Origin: Bacteroidales bacterium
GTDB lineage: Bacteria; Bacteroidota; Bacteroidia; Bacteroidales; F082
DNA: 64,000 nucleotides
Assembly (NCBI GenBank): GCA_013141455.1
Contig: JABFQW010000036.1
Span: forward strand, 1 to 64,000
Direction: 5' to 3'
In this document: positions 24,197 through 32,947 of the stretch, piece by piece
Layout of the letters: each line of letters begins with the position of its first letter
Numbering within the stretch: the first letter of the stretch is position 1
Position numbers and translations under genes: made by a program
Notes under the pieces: generated by a model
What the model saw: the letters and a program-made list of their open reading frames with translations, nothing else
Told to the model about the DNA's origin: nothing
Database searches by the model: none

Positions 24197-26053
24197 ATGA
24201 AAAATAAAATAATTGCCCTTTTGGCCATAGTTTTGATCAATATAATGGGATGTGCCTGCCAGACAAAAACGGACGGAATTGTGAATAAGAATCCACCCGG
24301 ATGGGCTTCTGAAGCTATTTGGTACCAGATTTTTGTCGAGCGCTTTAGCAATGGGGATACGATGAATGATCCCCTCGCAGAGAATATACGTACTGCTTCT
24401 GATTTTTTTACTGTACCAGCCAATTGGCACACAACACCGTGGACGCAAAACTGGTATTTGCCTGATGATTGGACAAGTGATCTGGGCAAAGACTTCTATT
24501 CTAACCTCCAACTCCGTCGATATGGCGGAGATTTACAAGGGGTTATGGATAAGCTTGATTATCTCTCCGATCTGGGGATTAATGCGGTTTATTTTAACCC
24601 GCTCAATGATGCCCCCTCACTACATAAATATGATGCCCGTAATTACCATCATGTCGATGTAAATTTTGGACCCGATCCTGAAGGCGATAACGCGATCATT
24701 GCCTCCGAGGATCCTGCTGATCCAGCCACCTGGAAATGGACATCAGCTGATAAGCTCTTCCTTGAGGTGGTTGATTCATTGCATCATCGTAACATAAGGG
24801 TAATACTGGATTATTCGTGGAACCATACCGGGGTCGAGTTTTGGGCCTGGAAAGATATTATGAGTAAGGGAGAAAACTCGCGTTATGCTGACTGGTATAA
24901 TATTGTTTCATTTGACAAGCTTGAAACGCCTGAAAATGAGTTTGATTATAAGGGTTGGCTGAATATCAAAGCCCTTCCCGAAATAAAAAAGGTGAATACA
25001 AAAGAAGCGCATCGCAATGGTTTTCCATTTGAAGGGGACCTCGATGCCGGGGCTAAGGCGCATATTTTGGCGGTTACCAAACGTTGGCTGGCACCAGATG
25101 GTGACGTTACGAAAGGAATTGACGGTTATCGGCTCGATGTGGCCGACCATGTACCCATGGGATTCTGGCGCGATTACAGAAAATTTGTTAAAAAAATAAA
25201 TCCCGATGCTTATCTGGTTGGCGAAATATGGTGGCAGGAGTGGCCCGATATTTTAATGAATCCTGTTCCTTATATCAGTGGAGACGTATTCGATGGAATC
25301 ATGTTTTATCATTTATATCGCCCGGCAAGATATTTCTTCGCTAACACCGACTTTAGTATATCTGCCGGACAGCTCACGGATAGTCTGAAATTTCAATGGA
25401 ATAGGATTCCCGTTGAAACCCGGACTGCCATGATGAATACTGCCTCAACCCACGATACGCCACGCTTGTTGAGCTCTTTTTATAACAAGGGCAAGTATAA
25501 ATTTCACGCCAAACCTAACGAAGATGAAAATTACAAGGCAGGAAAACCTGACCATGAAACCTATCAACGGCTTCGGCTTTACCTGATGCATCAATTCACC
25601 AATATTGGCGCACCACATATCTGGAATGGAGAAGAAATGGGCATGTGGGGTTCAGATGATCCTGATTGTCGCAAACCTTTGTGGTGGCCCGGAATGGAAT
25701 TTGAATCCGAAAACCGTTTATCGGTTTCGGGAACCGACTTGTCGGTGGATCAGGTTAGATTCGATAGCCTTATATATTCGTTTTATAAGAAACTTATTCA
25801 GATCAGGAAAGATAACAAGGTGTTGGCGCACGGAGAAATCGGGTTTTTGAATGCCGTTGGCAAACAATGGTCATACCGTCGATTTGATGATCGGGAAGAA
25901 ATTGTGGTTTGTTTTAATTTGGATACAATACCCTACACCATGGCATTGCCTTCGAAAGCAAAATACAAAGAGTTAATTGATCAGCAAATAATATCTGATA
26001 GCGTTGTATTACAGCCACTTACTGGAAATATATTGAAACGGCTGAATCCATGA
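24197..26053 (+). CDS. GH13 amylase/neopullulanase-like lipoprotein (SusA/SusG-type)
   Basis: The 618-residue GH13 enzyme has a lipoprotein signal (LINIMGC, Cys about residue 19), placing it in the periplasm or on the cell surface. All four GH13 regions are present: VILDYSWNH (about 201), GYRLDVADH with the nucleophile Asp (about 312), LVGEIWWQ with the acid Glu (about 342) and ASTHDTPR (about 418). It should cleave starch or maltooligosaccharides or cyclodextrins entering by SusC/D; exact specificity cannot be read. It is divergent from susC and followed by the lacI-type gene after 212 nt. No N-terminal cyclomaltodextrinase domain is evident. Confidence 0.9.
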   Translation: MKNKIIALLAIVLINIMGCACQTKTDGIVNKNPPGWASEAIWYQIFVERFSNGDTMNDPLAENIRTASDFFTVPANWHTTPWTQNWYLPDDWTSDLGKDFYSNLQLRRYGGDLQGVMDKLDYLSDLGINAVYFNPLNDAPSLHKYDARNYHHVDVNFGPDPEGDNAIIASEDPADPATWKWTSADKLFLEVVDSLHHRNIRVILDYSWNHTGVEFWAWKDIMSKGENSRYADWYNIVSFDKLETPENEFDYKGWLNIKALPEIKKVNTKEAHRNGFPFEGDLDAGAKAHILAVTKRWLAPDGDVTKGIDGYRLDVADHVPMGFWRDYRKFVKKINPDAYLVGEIWWQEWPDILMNPVPYISGDVFDGIMFYHLYRPARYFFANTDFSISAGQLTDSLKFQWNRIPVETRTAMMNTASTHDTPRLLSSFYNKGKYKFHAKPNEDENYKAGKPDHETYQRLRLYLMHQFTNIGAPHIWNGEEMGMWGSDDPDCRKPLWWPGMEFESENRLSVSGTDLSVDQVRFDSLIYSFYKKLIQIRKDNKVLAHGEIGFLNAVGKQWSYRRFDDREEIVVCFNLDTIPYTMALPSKAKYKELIDQQIISDSVVLQPLTGNILKRLNP

Positions 26054-26149
26054 ATAAAGTAATTAAGTTATCGTTTTGGGATTAACTTTTCTCTGATTTT
26101 CGTTTTCTAAAACAATGATTATTATTGGCTTGAAACCATGAATGCTGTC

Positions 26150-26168
26150 GCAATCGGTTGAAATATTT
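26150..26168 (+). promoter_or_regulatory. LacI-type operator upstream of the lacI-like gene
   Basis: GCAATCGGTTGAAATATTT contains the palindromic core CAATCGGTTG and matches the sites near both susC genes. Placed about 97 nt before the ATG, it suggests autoregulation. Confidence 0.65.
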
Positions 26169-26265
26169 CCGCTATGCTTTTTTTTAAAGTCAATAATCAT
26201 TTATTGTACTAATTTTATACTGTTCTTTGTAAGAAATTGTATTGTCTTCACATTGATTAAAAAGC

Positions 26266-27279
26266 ATGAAACACCAGATAACGATTAAAGATATTGCGAA
26301 TAAACTCGGGCTTTCGACCTCCACTGTTTCCCGGGCGTTAAAAGACCATCCCGATATCAGCCCGAAAACAAGGACAGCGGTGAAGGAACTCGCCGGACTG
26401 CTGGGTTATCGCCCGAACAGGATCGCACTGAACCTTCGGAATAGTTCTACCCGCACCCTTGGTTTGATCATTCCTGAGATTGAACACTATTTCTTCTCGG
26501 CTATAATCAATGGTATCGAAGAGGTGGCGTACAAAAACGATTATAGTGTGATGGTGTTTCAATCGAATGAATCATACAAACGTGAGGTAATCAACACACA
26601 AGCCGTACTTACCAACAGGGTGGATGGGGTGTTGGTATCCTTCTCGAAAGAAACGCGCGATTTCAGCCATTTTCAACGCCTGATTGACAATGAAATACCC
26701 GTTGTTTTTTTCGACCGGGTTACCGAGGAGCTACAGGCCGATCAGGTGGTTGCCGACGATTACCAGGGTGCTTTTCTGGCTGTAAACCATCTGATCGAAA
26801 AAGGGTGCAAACGTATTGCACATTTTGCTGCCCCGCAAACACTTGCTATTGGTAAGAACCGCTTATTGGGCTACCACGATGCCTTGTTGAAACACAATAT
26901 ACCTTTTGTACAGTCGCTTGTTGTTTTGGCAGATACTTTTGAAACTGCGAAAAAAGCCGCCCACGACATTCTCCGTAAACCTGATCACCCCGACGGTTTT
27001 TTTGCCGTGAATGATATGTCGGCTATTGCAATCATAAAAGCAGCCTATGAATTAGGTATAAAAGTGCCTTCCGATATTAAGGTTGTTGGATTTGAAAACA
27101 GCAAATCATCTGCTTTAATTGAACCTGAACTTACCTCGGTGGATCAGTTCGGATTCGAACTTGGCCGGGAAGCTTGTTTGTTGCTGCTCAAACGCCTGAA
27201 AGATGATGAAGACATCACTACGTTTAAAGCGGTGAAGAAAGTGATTAAAACCAAATTAGTTATTCGGGGTACAAGTTGA
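26266..27279 (+). CDS. LacI-family transcriptional regulator of the starch locus
   Basis: The 337-residue protein begins with the LacI helix-turn-helix (ITIKDIANKLGLSTSTVSRALKDHPDISPKTR, about 4-36) and hinge (YRPNRIALNLR). A periplasmic-binding-protein-like sensor domain follows (about 60-335, TRTLGLIIPEIEHYFFSAIINGIEE ... VDGVLVSFSKE ... DGFFAVNDMSAIAIIKAAYELGIKVPSDIKVVGFEN). It lies next to the amylase gene and a matching operator precedes it. It probably controls the sus genes in response to a maltooligosaccharide; whether it represses or activates cannot be told from sequence. Confidence 0.93.
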   Translation: MKHQITIKDIANKLGLSTSTVSRALKDHPDISPKTRTAVKELAGLLGYRPNRIALNLRNSSTRTLGLIIPEIEHYFFSAIINGIEEVAYKNDYSVMVFQSNESYKREVINTQAVLTNRVDGVLVSFSKETRDFSHFQRLIDNEIPVVFFDRVTEELQADQVVADDYQGAFLAVNHLIEKGCKRIAHFAAPQTLAIGKNRLLGYHDALLKHNIPFVQSLVVLADTFETAKKAAHDILRKPDHPDGFFAVNDMSAIAIIKAAYELGIKVPSDIKVVGFENSKSSALIEPELTSVDQFGFELGREACLLLLKRLKDDEDITTFKAVKKVIKTKLVIRGTS

Positions 27280-27295
27280 AAAGTCAGGAGTGAAT

Positions 27296-27622
27296 CTATT
27301 CCCAGGGTTTCCAGAGATTCTCTCTGAAATTTACTATTTTGTTATTTTCAATTATAAAACCTTCGTTTTCAAGTAGTTTCTGCATTAAATCGGGGCTTCC
27401 GAAATGAAATTTACCGGTAAGCATACCATTACGGTTCACCACACGATGGGCCGGAACAGGCTCAGTGTTGTGGTGCGACTGGTTCATGGCCCAGCCAACC
27501 ATACGCGCCGATCCTTTCGTTCCTAAATATTCAGCAATGGCACCATAAGTGGTAACCTTACCATACGGAACACACTGTGCTACTTCGAGTACCCGTTTGA
27601 AGAAATTATCTTTTTCACTCAT
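27296..27622 (-). CDS. Alkyltransferase-like (ATL) protein of the MGMT family
   Basis: This 108-residue protein has the DNA-binding and active-site region of O6-alkylguanine-DNA alkyltransferase (VPYGKVTTYGAIAEYLG, RMVGWAMNQSH). The alkyl-accepting Cys of PCHRV is replaced by Ala: PAHRVVNRNG (about residue 75-84). It is therefore an ATL, which binds O6-alkylguanine and hands it to nucleotide excision repair in studied relatives, but cannot itself transfer the alkyl group. Its ATG overlaps the trmB stop codon (ATGA), so it is translationally coupled. Confidence 0.88.
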   Translation of the reverse strand: MSEKDNFFKRVLEVAQCVPYGKVTTYGAIAEYLGTKGSARMVGWAMNQSHHNTEPVPAHRVVNRNGMLTGKFHFGSPDLMQKLLENEGFIIENNKIVNFRENLWKPWE

Positions 27623-28293
27623 TTTTTAAGCTGAAAAGTAACATATTTGATAGTCAATCCCTCATTTAGCCATCGTTGTTCATAAAACGTGCGTATGTTT
27701 TTTACTTCCATAGGCTGTTCAATAGCATACAGGTCATCGGTCGAAAACAGCAGGGTATGCTTCTCTTTTTCGATCATTTCGCACGTAAAATCATATAATA
27801 AAACACTGTCTGTCTTCAAATGGATGATTCCATCTTTTGATAGAAAATTCCGGTAAACATCCAAAAATTTTGGGGAGGTCAGTCGCTTGCGTTCGCGCGA
27901 TTGCCGGGGTTGCGGATCGGGGAAGGTGATCCAGATTTCACTTATCTCATCAGGGTCAAAGTAATGGCCGATCAATTCGATGCGTGAGCGTATGAAAGCA
28001 ACATTGGGCAGTGATTCTTCGTCTGCGGTTTTCAGTCCCCGCCATAACCGGGCACCTTTAACATCGATACCTATGAAATTTTTATCAGGATTGGTACGGG
28101 CCAGACCAACAGTATATTCACCTTTACCGCAACCAAGCTCAAGCACAATGGGGTTTTGGTTTTTAAAGAAATCAGTATGCCAATTTCCTTTTAAAGGGAA
28201 TTCCTCTGCCTGTACCTGTTCGAATGTTCGTTGAAATAAATTGCCGAATGTCTCATTTTCAACAAAATGATGGAGTTTTTTCTTTCTTCCCAC
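27619..28293 (-). CDS. trmB: tRNA (guanine-N7-)-methyltransferase TrmB
   Basis: The 224-residue SAM-dependent enzyme makes m7G46 in tRNA. Motifs are VLELGCGKGEYTVGLA (SAM binding, about 50-65), NFIGIDVKGARLWRG, the TrmB signature ITFPDPQPRQSRERKRLTSPKFL (about 120-142), HLKTDSVLLYD and the C-terminal FYEQRWLNEG. The start codon is GTG at 28291-28293; no ATG lies nearby upstream. It overlaps the downstream ATL gene by 4 nt. Confidence 0.93.
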   Translation of the reverse strand: MGRKKKLHHFVENETFGNLFQRTFEQVQAEEFPLKGNWHTDFFKNQNPIVLELGCGKGEYTVGLARTNPDKNFIGIDVKGARLWRGLKTADEESLPNVAFIRSRIELIGHYFDPDEISEIWITFPDPQPRQSRERKRLTSPKFLDVYRNFLSKDGIIHLKTDSVLLYDFTCEMIEKEKHTLLFSTDDLYAIEQPMEVKNIRTFYEQRWLNEGLTIKYVTFQLKK

Positions 28294-28310
28294 AACAATA
28301 AAATTCTGAA

Positions 28311-29564
28311 TTACACTTTAAGGAGCCAATAATCTGACTGCTCTTCTTTACGGATAACATTGAGTCTTTCTCTGGCCTGCTCAAGATAATCGAAGCGCTC
28401 GATACTTACCATCCACAATCCCCGTTTATTTTGGCCAATATGTTCGGCTGTGAAACCTTTGGCCTGTAAATCGAGAATGAGTTTATCGGCGTTCGATTTT
28501 TCGCGAAAAGCGCCTGCAATAATCAGATACTGAGGCCCCTGTGGTTTTGAAATAATCACTTCAGGTTCAGGTGTACTTACAACTACTTCCTGAGGGACTT
28601 CTTCATCTTTTGTTTGTGATTGAATAGTATCGATGTCTGATGAAGAAGAAAGATAAGGTAATGAAGCTGTATCTTGTTGATAAGCCGAATCCTGTGTAAT
28701 CTCAGTATTCATGGTAACTGATTCCAGATTATTATCTATCGTGTTCGTTTGTGCAATCGCTGTTTCGCTTTCAGGTGAATTACTGGCTTTTACTTTTGGC
28801 AGTATCTTTTCGAGTGGGAATTTTTCGCTATTCACAGCGATATAATCGTTTGGGCTGGAATAGAAGAATGGAACCAACCCCGCGTAGGCGTTGTAATAGC
28901 GCTGAACGACATGTTTGTTCATATAGGCCCAGCCGGCTCCCATCATAACGACCAGAGCACCAATAAACATCAGTTGCCTGACGTATGGATTCGGCCTTTT
29001 CGAAGCTACCATGGTTTTGCGGTGATCCGGTCTCTTCTGATCTTTTTGTTCGGAAACCTGTGTCTTTTTCGGCGAATCAGCAGTTTCAACACTTTCGTGA
29101 TTCTTTCTGAAAATCTTGTTCTCAATCTTTTCGGGTAGGCCTTCCCTCATGATAGCCGGTGAAACGAAACTGCTAAGGCCAAAGGAAGAGGCCATGAAAT
29201 TCTGATTTTCATCGGGATGAAAAACGATCTGCTTATCCTGATTATAGGCAAGACTTCCGATATTTCGGAAACTAATCCTATGCCCTTTGTTTAGCCCATC
29301 AATACATTTGTGAACAAACCGGTCAAGATTCGATTTGGCATCCTGATACGATATGTTTTCGGAACGGGCAACTAATGAGAGTAATAAACCATCGTTTGCA
29401 CGAAGATGCGGATTAAACACGATTTCGCGTGAAGGGGGTTTAAACTGATGTTTGAGTGGATGGATTTGGGCGCCATGGTCCTTCGATATGAAACCACCCA
29501 AACCAGGAATGACAACACATTCATGCTCGTAAAGTAAATCAGAAATGTAAAGCGCTATTTTCAT
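28311..29564 (-). CDS. HU/CCDC81-like and SPOR domain membrane protein
   Basis: The 417-residue protein has an N-terminal HU-like CCDC81 domain (ISDLLYEHECVVIPGLGGFISK ... LDRFVHKCIDGLNKGHRISFRNIGSL, about 1-105), a basic linker, one membrane segment (MFIGALVVMMGAGWAYM, about 195), a low-complexity acidic periplasmic linker and a C-terminal SPOR domain (LIIAGAFREKSNADKLILDLQAKGF, about 345-417). SPOR domains bind denuded septal peptidoglycan, so a role in cell division is likely. This architecture is typical of Bacteroidetes. It lies 17 nt upstream of trmB on the same strand. Confidence 0.88.
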   Translation of the reverse strand: MKIALYISDLLYEHECVVIPGLGGFISKDHGAQIHPLKHQFKPPSREIVFNPHLRANDGLLLSLVARSENISYQDAKSNLDRFVHKCIDGLNKGHRISFRNIGSLAYNQDKQIVFHPDENQNFMASSFGLSSFVSPAIMREGLPEKIENKIFRKNHESVETADSPKKTQVSEQKDQKRPDHRKTMVASKRPNPYVRQLMFIGALVVMMGAGWAYMNKHVVQRYYNAYAGLVPFFYSSPNDYIAVNSEKFPLEKILPKVKASNSPESETAIAQTNTIDNNLESVTMNTEITQDSAYQQDTASLPYLSSSSDIDTIQSQTKDEEVPQEVVVSTPEPEVIISKPQGPQYLIIAGAFREKSNADKLILDLQAKGFTAEHIGQNKRGLWMVSIERFDYLEQARERLNVIRKEEQSDYWLLKV

Positions 29565-29627
29565 TTACGTTTTGTAGTTCAATCCTGTTAAAAAATCAGG
29601 CAGCTAAGATACGAAGTTTACGTCTTT

Positions 29628-30368
29628 TCAGGTAAAAAGTTTCAATACTTTTTCGAGATCGGCAGGTGTGTCAATACCAACACTTTCGGTGGTCGTAATG
29701 CCGACAGCGATTTCGATTCCGTTTTCGAGCCAGCGTAATTGTTCGAGTGATTCGGCCTTTTCGAGTGTTGAAGGAACAAGTAGGTTGATTGCTTTCAGGC
29801 TTGATGTCAGGTATCCATAAATACCAAGATGCTTATAAAAACGATGTGTTGAAAGCCATTGTGCCGGCTCAATATTACGCAGGTACGGGATGGCATGACG
29901 ACTGAAATAGAGTGCCTTGCCCGAACTTGTGAAAACGACTTTGACTGTGTTCGGATTGAAAAGTTCTTCTTCTGTTTGAATCCTGAATGCCAGCGTACTT
30001 ATCCCGGCATTTTTGTTTTCGAGTAAGCTGACTACCTGGTCGATCTGCTCAGGCTGAATAAAGGGCTCGTCGCCCTGAATGTTGACAACCGCATCAAAAT
30101 CAGTATTTTGTAATTTCAATGCTTCATAACATCGGTCGGTACCGCTCACATGGTCAGTACGTGTGAGTACGACATGGCCGCCAAATGATTTTACTTCATC
30201 CTGAATCCGGGTATCATCTGTTGCAACAACAACTTCATGGAGTAAAGAGGCTTTGGTTGCTTGTTCATACACCCGCCTGATCATGCTTTTACCATTGATC
30301 ATGGCGAGTGGTTTGCCCGGGTAACGGGTTGATGCAAAGCGGGCAGGAATAATGCCTAATGTTTTCAT
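29628..30368 (-). CDS. kdsB: 3-deoxy-manno-octulosonate cytidylyltransferase
   Basis: The 246-residue KdsB makes CMP-Kdo from CTP and Kdo for lipid A core assembly in the cytoplasm. Motifs are GIIPARFASTRYPGKPLAMINGKSM (about 5-29), VVATDDTRI, RTDHVSGTDRCYEA (about 91) and VVNIQGDEPFI (about 112). The length is normal for the family. It fits with lptB and the LptF/G gene in the window as part of lipopolysaccharide biogenesis. Confidence 0.95.
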   Translation of the reverse strand: MKTLGIIPARFASTRYPGKPLAMINGKSMIRRVYEQATKASLLHEVVVATDDTRIQDEVKSFGGHVVLTRTDHVSGTDRCYEALKLQNTDFDAVVNIQGDEPFIQPEQIDQVVSLLENKNAGISTLAFRIQTEEELFNPNTVKVVFTSSGKALYFSRHAIPYLRNIEPAQWLSTHRFYKHLGIYGYLTSSLKAINLLVPSTLEKAESLEQLRWLENGIEIAVGITTTESVGIDTPADLEKVLKLFT

Positions 30369-30475
30369 ACGTAATAGTTCAGAGTTCGGAGTTCGGAGTT
30401 TGCAAAGCCATAATTAAGATTCTAAAATGATGAAATCAAAATTCTTAACATTATTTTGATCAGGAAACCTATAAA

Positions 30476-30543
30476 CTTATCAACTTATCAACCCATCAAC
30501 TGTCACCCTGAGCGAAGGGCATCAACTTATCAACTTATCAACC
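30476..30543. repeat. 18-bp direct repeat flanking a CCCTGAGCGAAGGG palindrome
   Basis: CTTATCAACTTATCAACC occurs at 30476-30493 and 30526-30543. Between the copies is TGTCACCCTGAGCGAAGGGC, whose CCCT...AGGG hairpin type resembles short palindromic repeats scattered in Bacteroidetes genomes. It lies between kdsB and the kinase gene. Confidence 0.55.
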
Positions 30544-30549
30544 AGTCCC

Positions 30550-31161
30550 CTAAAACAACCCATGTAAGTTTGTGTTTACTTTCTCATTCACAAAACTCAG
30601 GTCTTCCGGTTTTTCGAGATCGATATCATCCACCTCAAAAATGAGTAGTTTCCCGATGGTATAGGTCGAAATCCAGGCTTCATAGCGTTCGTTAAGTAAT
30701 TTCAGGTAATCGATCCTGATACTGGCTTCATATTCGCGGCCACGTTTCTGAATCTGATTAACTAAGGTGGGAACCGAAGCCCTTAGGTAAATAAGCAAAT
30801 CGGGAGGTTGAATAAATTTACTCATGAGTTCGAACAACGAGCTGTAATTATCGAAATCGCGTGTTGACATCAGGTTCATGGCATGAAGGTTGGGAGCGAA
30901 AATGTACGCGTCTTCATAAATGGTACGATCCTGAATAATGGTTTTACCGCTGTTTCGAATATCAATCACCTGCCGGAACCGGCTGTTCAGGAAATAGACC
31001 TGTAGATTGAAAGACCAGCGTTGCATATCTTCATAAAAACTATGCAGATAAGGATTGTTTTCAACATCCTCATAATGAGGTGTCCAATTAAATTGTTTCG
31101 ATAACAATCGTGTCAGGGTTGTTTTGCCCGAACCAATGTTTCCTGCTATTGCGATATGCAT
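30550..31161 (-). CDS. Deoxynucleoside kinase
   Basis: This 203-residue member of the dNK/dGK family phosphorylates deoxynucleosides for salvage. It has the P-loop GNIGSGKTTL (about 7-16), the substrate region YEDVENNPYLHSFYEDMQRWSFNLQVYFLNSRFRQ (about 35-65), DRTIYEDAYIFA (DRS-like motif) and the lid region IQKRGREYEASIRIDYLKLLNERYEAW. Specificity among dA, dG, dC and dT cannot be decided. It stands between kdsB and the GH3-like gene on the minus strand. Confidence 0.92.
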   Translation of the reverse strand: MHIAIAGNIGSGKTTLTRLLSKQFNWTPHYEDVENNPYLHSFYEDMQRWSFNLQVYFLNSRFRQVIDIRNSGKTIIQDRTIYEDAYIFAPNLHAMNLMSTRDFDNYSSLFELMSKFIQPPDLLIYLRASVPTLVNQIQKRGREYEASIRIDYLKLLNERYEAWISTYTIGKLLIFEVDDIDLEKPEDLSFVNEKVNTNLHGLF

Positions 31162-31203
31162 GGTGCTTTATTTTAGGGGTGCGAATATAATAAGATTCTC
31201 AGT

Positions 31204-32727
31204 TTATTTTGCGGGATTGATAGCAGATAAAATTTGTTCCACGATGTCGCGGTTATTCGAAAGGCGCGGAACCTTATGCTGACCGCCTAATTTACCATTG
31301 ATTTTTAACCACTTATAAAATGTTCCGGATTCCATTTGCCTGATAACCGGAGGGCGAAGTATCATATTGTGGTAGCGTTTGGCTTCATAGTCCGAATTAA
31401 GCGATTTAAGTGCATTATCGAACGTTTCGGCAAAATAGTCAATATTTGGCGGAGGCGTTTCAAATTCGATCAGCCATTCATGGGCGCCCGAATCCTTTTC
31501 TGAAAGGTAGAGTGGGGCGGCAGTGTATTCTACAATATTTACCTGGCATTTGCTGCAGGCGATGGCAAGCGCTTTTTCGGCATTGTCAACAATCAGTTCT
31601 TCACCAAAGGCGTTTATGAAATTTTTTGTTCGTCCCGTGATTTTTATTCTGTATGGATTTATTGATGTGAATATCACGATATCTCCGATCAGATAACGCC
31701 ACAATCCCGCGTTCGTACTGATAATAAGCGCATAGCTGTGATTTATTTCGACCCGATCGAGCTGAACTACTTTTGGTTGCTGATCATTCAGGTTCTCCAC
31801 CGGTATAAATTCATAAAAAATTCCATAATCGAGCATCAACAACAAATCTCCTGATGTTATTTGATCCTGTATCCCGAAAAATCCTTCCGATGCATTATAC
31901 GTCTCCATATAATTCATGGTTGGCGAGGGGATGAGTTGTTTGAATTGCAGACGATAGGGATCAAAATTGACACCGCCATGAAAGAAAACTTCGAGGTTAG
32001 GCCAAACTTCACAGAGGTTTTCTTTACCGGTGAGTTCGAGCACTTTTTTTATCAATACCATTGTCCATGAGGGTACTCCCGAAATACTTGTTACATCATG
32101 ATGCATGGTCTCACGTGCCATCAGATCTATTTTTTCCTCCCATTCGTCCATCAGGGCGATGGAAAGGTTTGGTGTTTTCATAAACTGTGCCCAGAAAGGT
32201 AAATTCTGTATGATTATCGCCGATAAATCACCATCGTAATACGATTCATTGTTTACCTCGCTTATGCTGTGACTTCCACCCATCACCAGACCTTTTCCAT
32301 CGAAGATCATGGTTTCAGGGTGATTATGTACGTAAAGCGAAAGCATATCTTTACCACCCTTAAAATGGCATTCATCTAACGATGAGTTACTTACAGGAAT
32401 AAACTTACTTTTGCTTGAGGTTGTGCCCGAAGATTTGGCAAACCATTTTATCTCTTCGGGCCATAATATGTTTTGTTCGCCATTTCGCAACCTGTCGATA
32501 TATGGTTTCAGGTCTTCGTAGGTGCTTATCGGAACCCTTTCGTTGAATTGCCTGACGTCTTTAATGCTTTTAAAATCGTACTTCTTGCCCCATTCGGTCG
32601 TTTTTCCCATATAAATAAGCCGGTTAAACCATTCAGCCTGAACGTCATGCGGGTATTTTATAAACAACTCTATCTGATGAATTCTTTTGTTCATCAACCA
32701 GGATACCAATGTATTGATTATAGCCAT
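31204..32727 (-). CDS. GH3-family acyl-adenylate/amide synthetase-like protein
   Basis: The 507-residue protein matches the GH3 (auxin-responsive promoter) family of acyl-adenylating enzymes, with EEIKWFAKSSGTTSSKSKFIPVS (phosphate-binding loop, about 90-112), TYNASEGFFGIQ (about 280), WRYLIGDIVIFTSINPYRIKITGRTKNFINAFGEELIVDNAEKA (about 345-385). Plant members conjugate amino acids to acyl acids; bacterial members are common in Bacteroidetes, with unknown substrates. A -7 box (32757-32764) supports the ATG at 32727. Confidence 0.9.
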   Translation of the reverse strand: MAIINTLVSWLMNKRIHQIELFIKYPHDVQAEWFNRLIYMGKTTEWGKKYDFKSIKDVRQFNERVPISTYEDLKPYIDRLRNGEQNILWPEEIKWFAKSSGTTSSKSKFIPVSNSSLDECHFKGGKDMLSLYVHNHPETMIFDGKGLVMGGSHSISEVNNESYYDGDLSAIIIQNLPFWAQFMKTPNLSIALMDEWEEKIDLMARETMHHDVTSISGVPSWTMVLIKKVLELTGKENLCEVWPNLEVFFHGGVNFDPYRLQFKQLIPSPTMNYMETYNASEGFFGIQDQITSGDLLLMLDYGIFYEFIPVENLNDQQPKVVQLDRVEINHSYALIISTNAGLWRYLIGDIVIFTSINPYRIKITGRTKNFINAFGEELIVDNAEKALAIACSKCQVNIVEYTAAPLYLSEKDSGAHEWLIEFETPPPNIDYFAETFDNALKSLNSDYEAKRYHNMILRPPVIRQMESGTFYKWLKINGKLGGQHKVPRLSNNRDIVEQILSAINPAK

Positions 32728-32756
32728 AAACTTGTTGGGTACTTTTTTAGAAAAAA

Positions 32757-32764
32757 CAAATTTA
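32757..32764 (-). promoter_or_regulatory. -7 box of the GH3-like gene
   Basis: Minus-strand TAAATTTG matches TAnnTTTG, 29 nt upstream of the ATG. Confidence 0.5.
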
Positions 32765-32797
32765 CAAAATGGCGGCGTGTAATTCGAATTAATTCAG

Positions 32798-32943
32798 GAA
32801 TTTTAACGCAATGTTGTTTAGTTTAAAATTCTTACGCTGACAGGACCTACGGACGCTGTCAGGTTAACCAGACCTTTCAGCGTCAAAAGACCTGAAAGCG
32901 TCAAAAATAAATTTACTAACTAAACAACAATGAATTTTAACGC
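32798..32943. mobile_element. MITE-like element with terminal inverted repeats and 12-bp direct repeats
   Basis: Perfect 12-bp inverted repeats (TGTTGTTTAGTT at 32812-32823; AACTAAACAACA at 32918-32929) bound a 118-bp non-coding core. They are flanked by the direct repeat GAATTTTAACGC at 32798-32809 and 32932-32943, a probable target-site duplication. The core has several direct and inverted copies of a GACGCT-TCAGGTC-like unit. No transposase is present, so it would move in trans. It sits directly behind the LptF/G gene. Confidence 0.65.
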
Positions 32944-32947
32944 TCGA

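Noticed and set aside
24122-24511. Minus-strand ORFs antisense to the start of the GH13 lipoprotein gene
   Set aside because: They overlap the signal peptide and catalytic domain coding sequence in antisense and carry no motif.
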